Shown here: piece after piece, positions 62,745 to 64,000 of the stretch
Layout: each line of letters starts with the position of its first letter
Numbering within the stretch: the stretch's first letter is position 1
DNA from: Rhizobium grahamii CCGE 502
Lineage (GTDB): Bacteria; Pseudomonadota; Alphaproteobacteria; Rhizobiales; Rhizobiaceae
Direction: 5' to 3'
Assembly: GCF_000298315.2 (NCBI RefSeq)
Contig: NZ_AEYE02000036.1
Coordinates: forward strand, 186,001-250,000
Length of the DNA: 64,000 nt
Notes under the pieces: model-generated
Seen by the model: the letters and a program-made list of their open reading frames with translations, nothing else
Told to the model about the DNA's origin: nothing
The model's database searches: none
Translations under genes and position numbers: made by a program

Positions 62745-63085
62745 CGTCATCTCCAAATTCCGCGACATAGTAATGCATTTGAATGACCAATGCCACAACC
62801 CTGTCATGGTTTATAACCGAGCGCTGTCCATCGCCTTGAACGGATCCGAACCGCCGACCCCGTTATTTATTGACTACATTCGCATCAAGTTTTTCCAACC
62901 CGGTCAAGGCAATCGACCCGGTTGCCACGTTGCCAGGGGCAACGATTTTGGAGGCAATAGGTTGCCGCTTAGCCCAGCAACCGGCGGCGAATACCAACCT
63001 AGGGCAGTATTCGTAATGGAGTGTTAGGAACCGGTTTGCTACAACGCGAGCCTGTGAGCTAACACGAATTGGAAAGATAGTTTGT
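62745..63085. other. Gap between antitoxin and PIN-like gene
   Basis: The divergent promoter region. The left part carries the antitoxin promoter. No gene or clear repeat is seen except for a short CCGGTCAAGGC...CCGGTTGCC duplicated feel near 62900-62950, which I do not interpret. Confidence 0.35.
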
Positions 63086-64000
63086 ATGCGCGGTCAGCAT
63101 AAAAGGTTTGTCGCTGCAAAGGAAATCAAGCGACCCTTGCCGAAGCTGACTATCCCGACTGATGTGCAATCCTTCGAGGACTACTTTGCACGCCTACAAA
63201 TTCTACAAAACCGCGTCGACACGCACATCTACTTCGACACGTCGTTTCTCGTCTGGTTAACCGGCGTATCCAGTGACGGCCGCGCAGAGCTTCTCTCATG
63301 GCTGCACGCAATGGGTCGAAACCGAATTCACATTCCTGTTTGGGCTGCTCATGAGTATTTCCGCCACCACGTCACAGGATTAATTTCCAATCAGTTGCAA
63401 GTGGTGGCGGGTAACCTTCGCACCGCTGCGAATGATTCCTATGCCGCTTTACGGCCGTACCTGGATACGCCGGTACGGGGAGAGCATCGGTCGCTGGCGG
63501 AAATTCATACAAGTGTCCGAAAAACACTGATAGACGTCAAACGACTGGCCGGATTTGCATCCAAATGGAGCACAGAGCACTATCAGTCTCACGTGAACGA
63601 CGTCTTTAAGATGATAAACGATTATGGCGTACAAAGCGGCTCTGTTTTCGAAAATCTGCATGACATCGAGGTTCTCGAAAAAAGCCGTTATACCGGGAGA
63701 ATTCCCCCTGGCTTCAAGGATCAAAAAAAGAAAGAGCGCGACGGTGTCGGCTCAAACAGCTTTGGTGACCTCGAGTTTTGGAGAGAGATCCTGCGGCATT
63801 CGAAAGATGTCCGCGCAAAATCAGTGATCATCCTCAGCAACGACCGCAAAAATGATTGGTTGATGGGTGCCCAGCCCGCGCCTACGATTGACCGCGAGGA
63901 TGAAGTCATTGCAGCGAAGAGAAGTTGGAATCCCATCCCTCGCGCTCACCCTATGCTTTTATTCGAAGCGCACGCGTCAGCCGGCGTGGAAGAGCTTGTT
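63086..64000 (+). CDS. PIN-like domain protein (DUF4935/PIN_8), cut by the window end
   Basis: An open frame runs from the ATG at 63086 to the window end without a stop (at least 305 residues). Near residue 50 it has IYFDTSFLVWLTG, the first acidic strand of a PIN-like nuclease; then IHIPVWAAHEYFRHHV, and later RIPPGFKDQKKKERDGVGSNSFGDLEFWREILRHSKDVRAKSVIILSNDRKNDW. The (K/R)IPPG(F/Y)KD...(F/Y)GDL.(I/F)W.EIL and LSNDRKNDW blocks, with their acidic residues, are the active-site pattern of the PIN_8 family. Such proteins are probable RNases; many stand beside defence or toxin-antitoxin genes, as here. GGAAAG lies upstream. Confidence 0.72.
   Translation, partial: MRGQHKRFVAAKEIKRPLPKLTIPTDVQSFEDYFARLQILQNRVDTHIYFDTSFLVWLTGVSSDGRAELLSWLHAMGRNRIHIPVWAAHEYFRHHVTGLISNQLQVVAGNLRTAANDSYAALRPYLDTPVRGEHRSLAEIHTSVRKTLIDVKRLAGFASKWSTEHYQSHVNDVFKMINDYGVQSGSVFENLHDIEVLEKSRYTGRIPPGFKDQKKKERDGVGSNSFGDLEFWREILRHSKDVRAKSVIILSNDRKNDWLMGAQPAPTIDREDEVIAAKRSWNPIPRAHPMLLFEAHASAGVEELV

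Noticed and set aside
1-64000. CRISPR array, rRNA operon, replication origin
   Set aside because: No spaced direct repeats, rRNA-like sequence or repABC-type genes were seen anywhere in the window.

Overview
The window looks like accessory DNA, probably plasmid-borne, from a Rhizobium/Agrobacterium-type alphaproteobacterium. Three things point there. It is packed with high-affinity ABC importers and luciferase-family monooxygenases typical of soil rhizobia. It carries a remnant of the RHE_PE00001 (DUF1612) family, which is largely confined to rhizobial replicons. It also holds many decayed transposases (IS110, IS3, IS66-like, IS1595) and orphan fragments of chromosomal genes. The assignment is an inference from protein families; no rRNA, tRNA or replication gene is present.

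Layout. 1-6.5 kb: debris (TPP-dependent enzyme, IS110/IS66-like pieces, MscS-type channel, diguanylate cyclase and CheY fragments, a broken IS110 transposase), with an intact C69-family peptidase and a ParE/CopG-type toxin-antitoxin pair. 6.9-11.6 kb: a divergent Lrp regulator, a HisPQM-type amino-acid importer and a homocysteine S-methyltransferase. 11.6-15.3 kb: truncated helicase, an IS3 element with a 4-bp target duplication, small hypothetical genes. 15.3-27.1 kb: a decayed Lrp gene, metC, chaC, and an eight-gene operon resembling the Bacillus ytmI S-alkylcysteine salvage operon. 27.8-30.2 kb: LysR regulator divergent from a short-chain dehydrogenase and a dinucleotide-binding oxidoreductase. 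31-38 kb: Nudix hydrolase, decayed monooxygenase, complete Dpp/Opp-type importer. 39.8-47.7 kb: AprA-like flavoprotein, ferredoxin and SsuABC/TauABC-type importer, then a YghU-type GST and a YdhS-like flavoprotein. 48.1-60.6 kb: ATC-hydrolase-like protein, two SfnB/DszC-like monooxygenases, two ribose-type (CUT2) importers and a NtaA/DmoA-type monooxygenase. 60.6-64 kb: plasmid debris, a second toxin-antitoxin locus and a PIN-like protein cut by the window edge.

The common thread is organosulfur scavenging. Importers for amino-acid-like, peptide-like, sulfonate-like and sugar-like compounds stand beside reduced-flavin monooxygenases that cut C-S bonds and beside enzymes of cysteine and methionine metabolism. 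Six AT-rich sites of the form TCyAy-N7-rTrGA (with small deviations) lie in front of the main sulfur operons, mostly 20-80 bases from a start codon. Four of them contain the T-N11-A core of a LysR-type operator. I propose that they mark a shared sulfur-starvation regulon.

Least described parts: the AprA-like flavoprotein/ferredoxin pair coupled to a sulfonate-type importer, and the paired CUT2 importers framed by SfnB/DszC-like and NtaA-like monooxygenases. Several genes carry single-base frameshifts (CUT2 permease 2, IS3 orfB, IS110, Lrp, ParE). These are either real decay or assembly errors.
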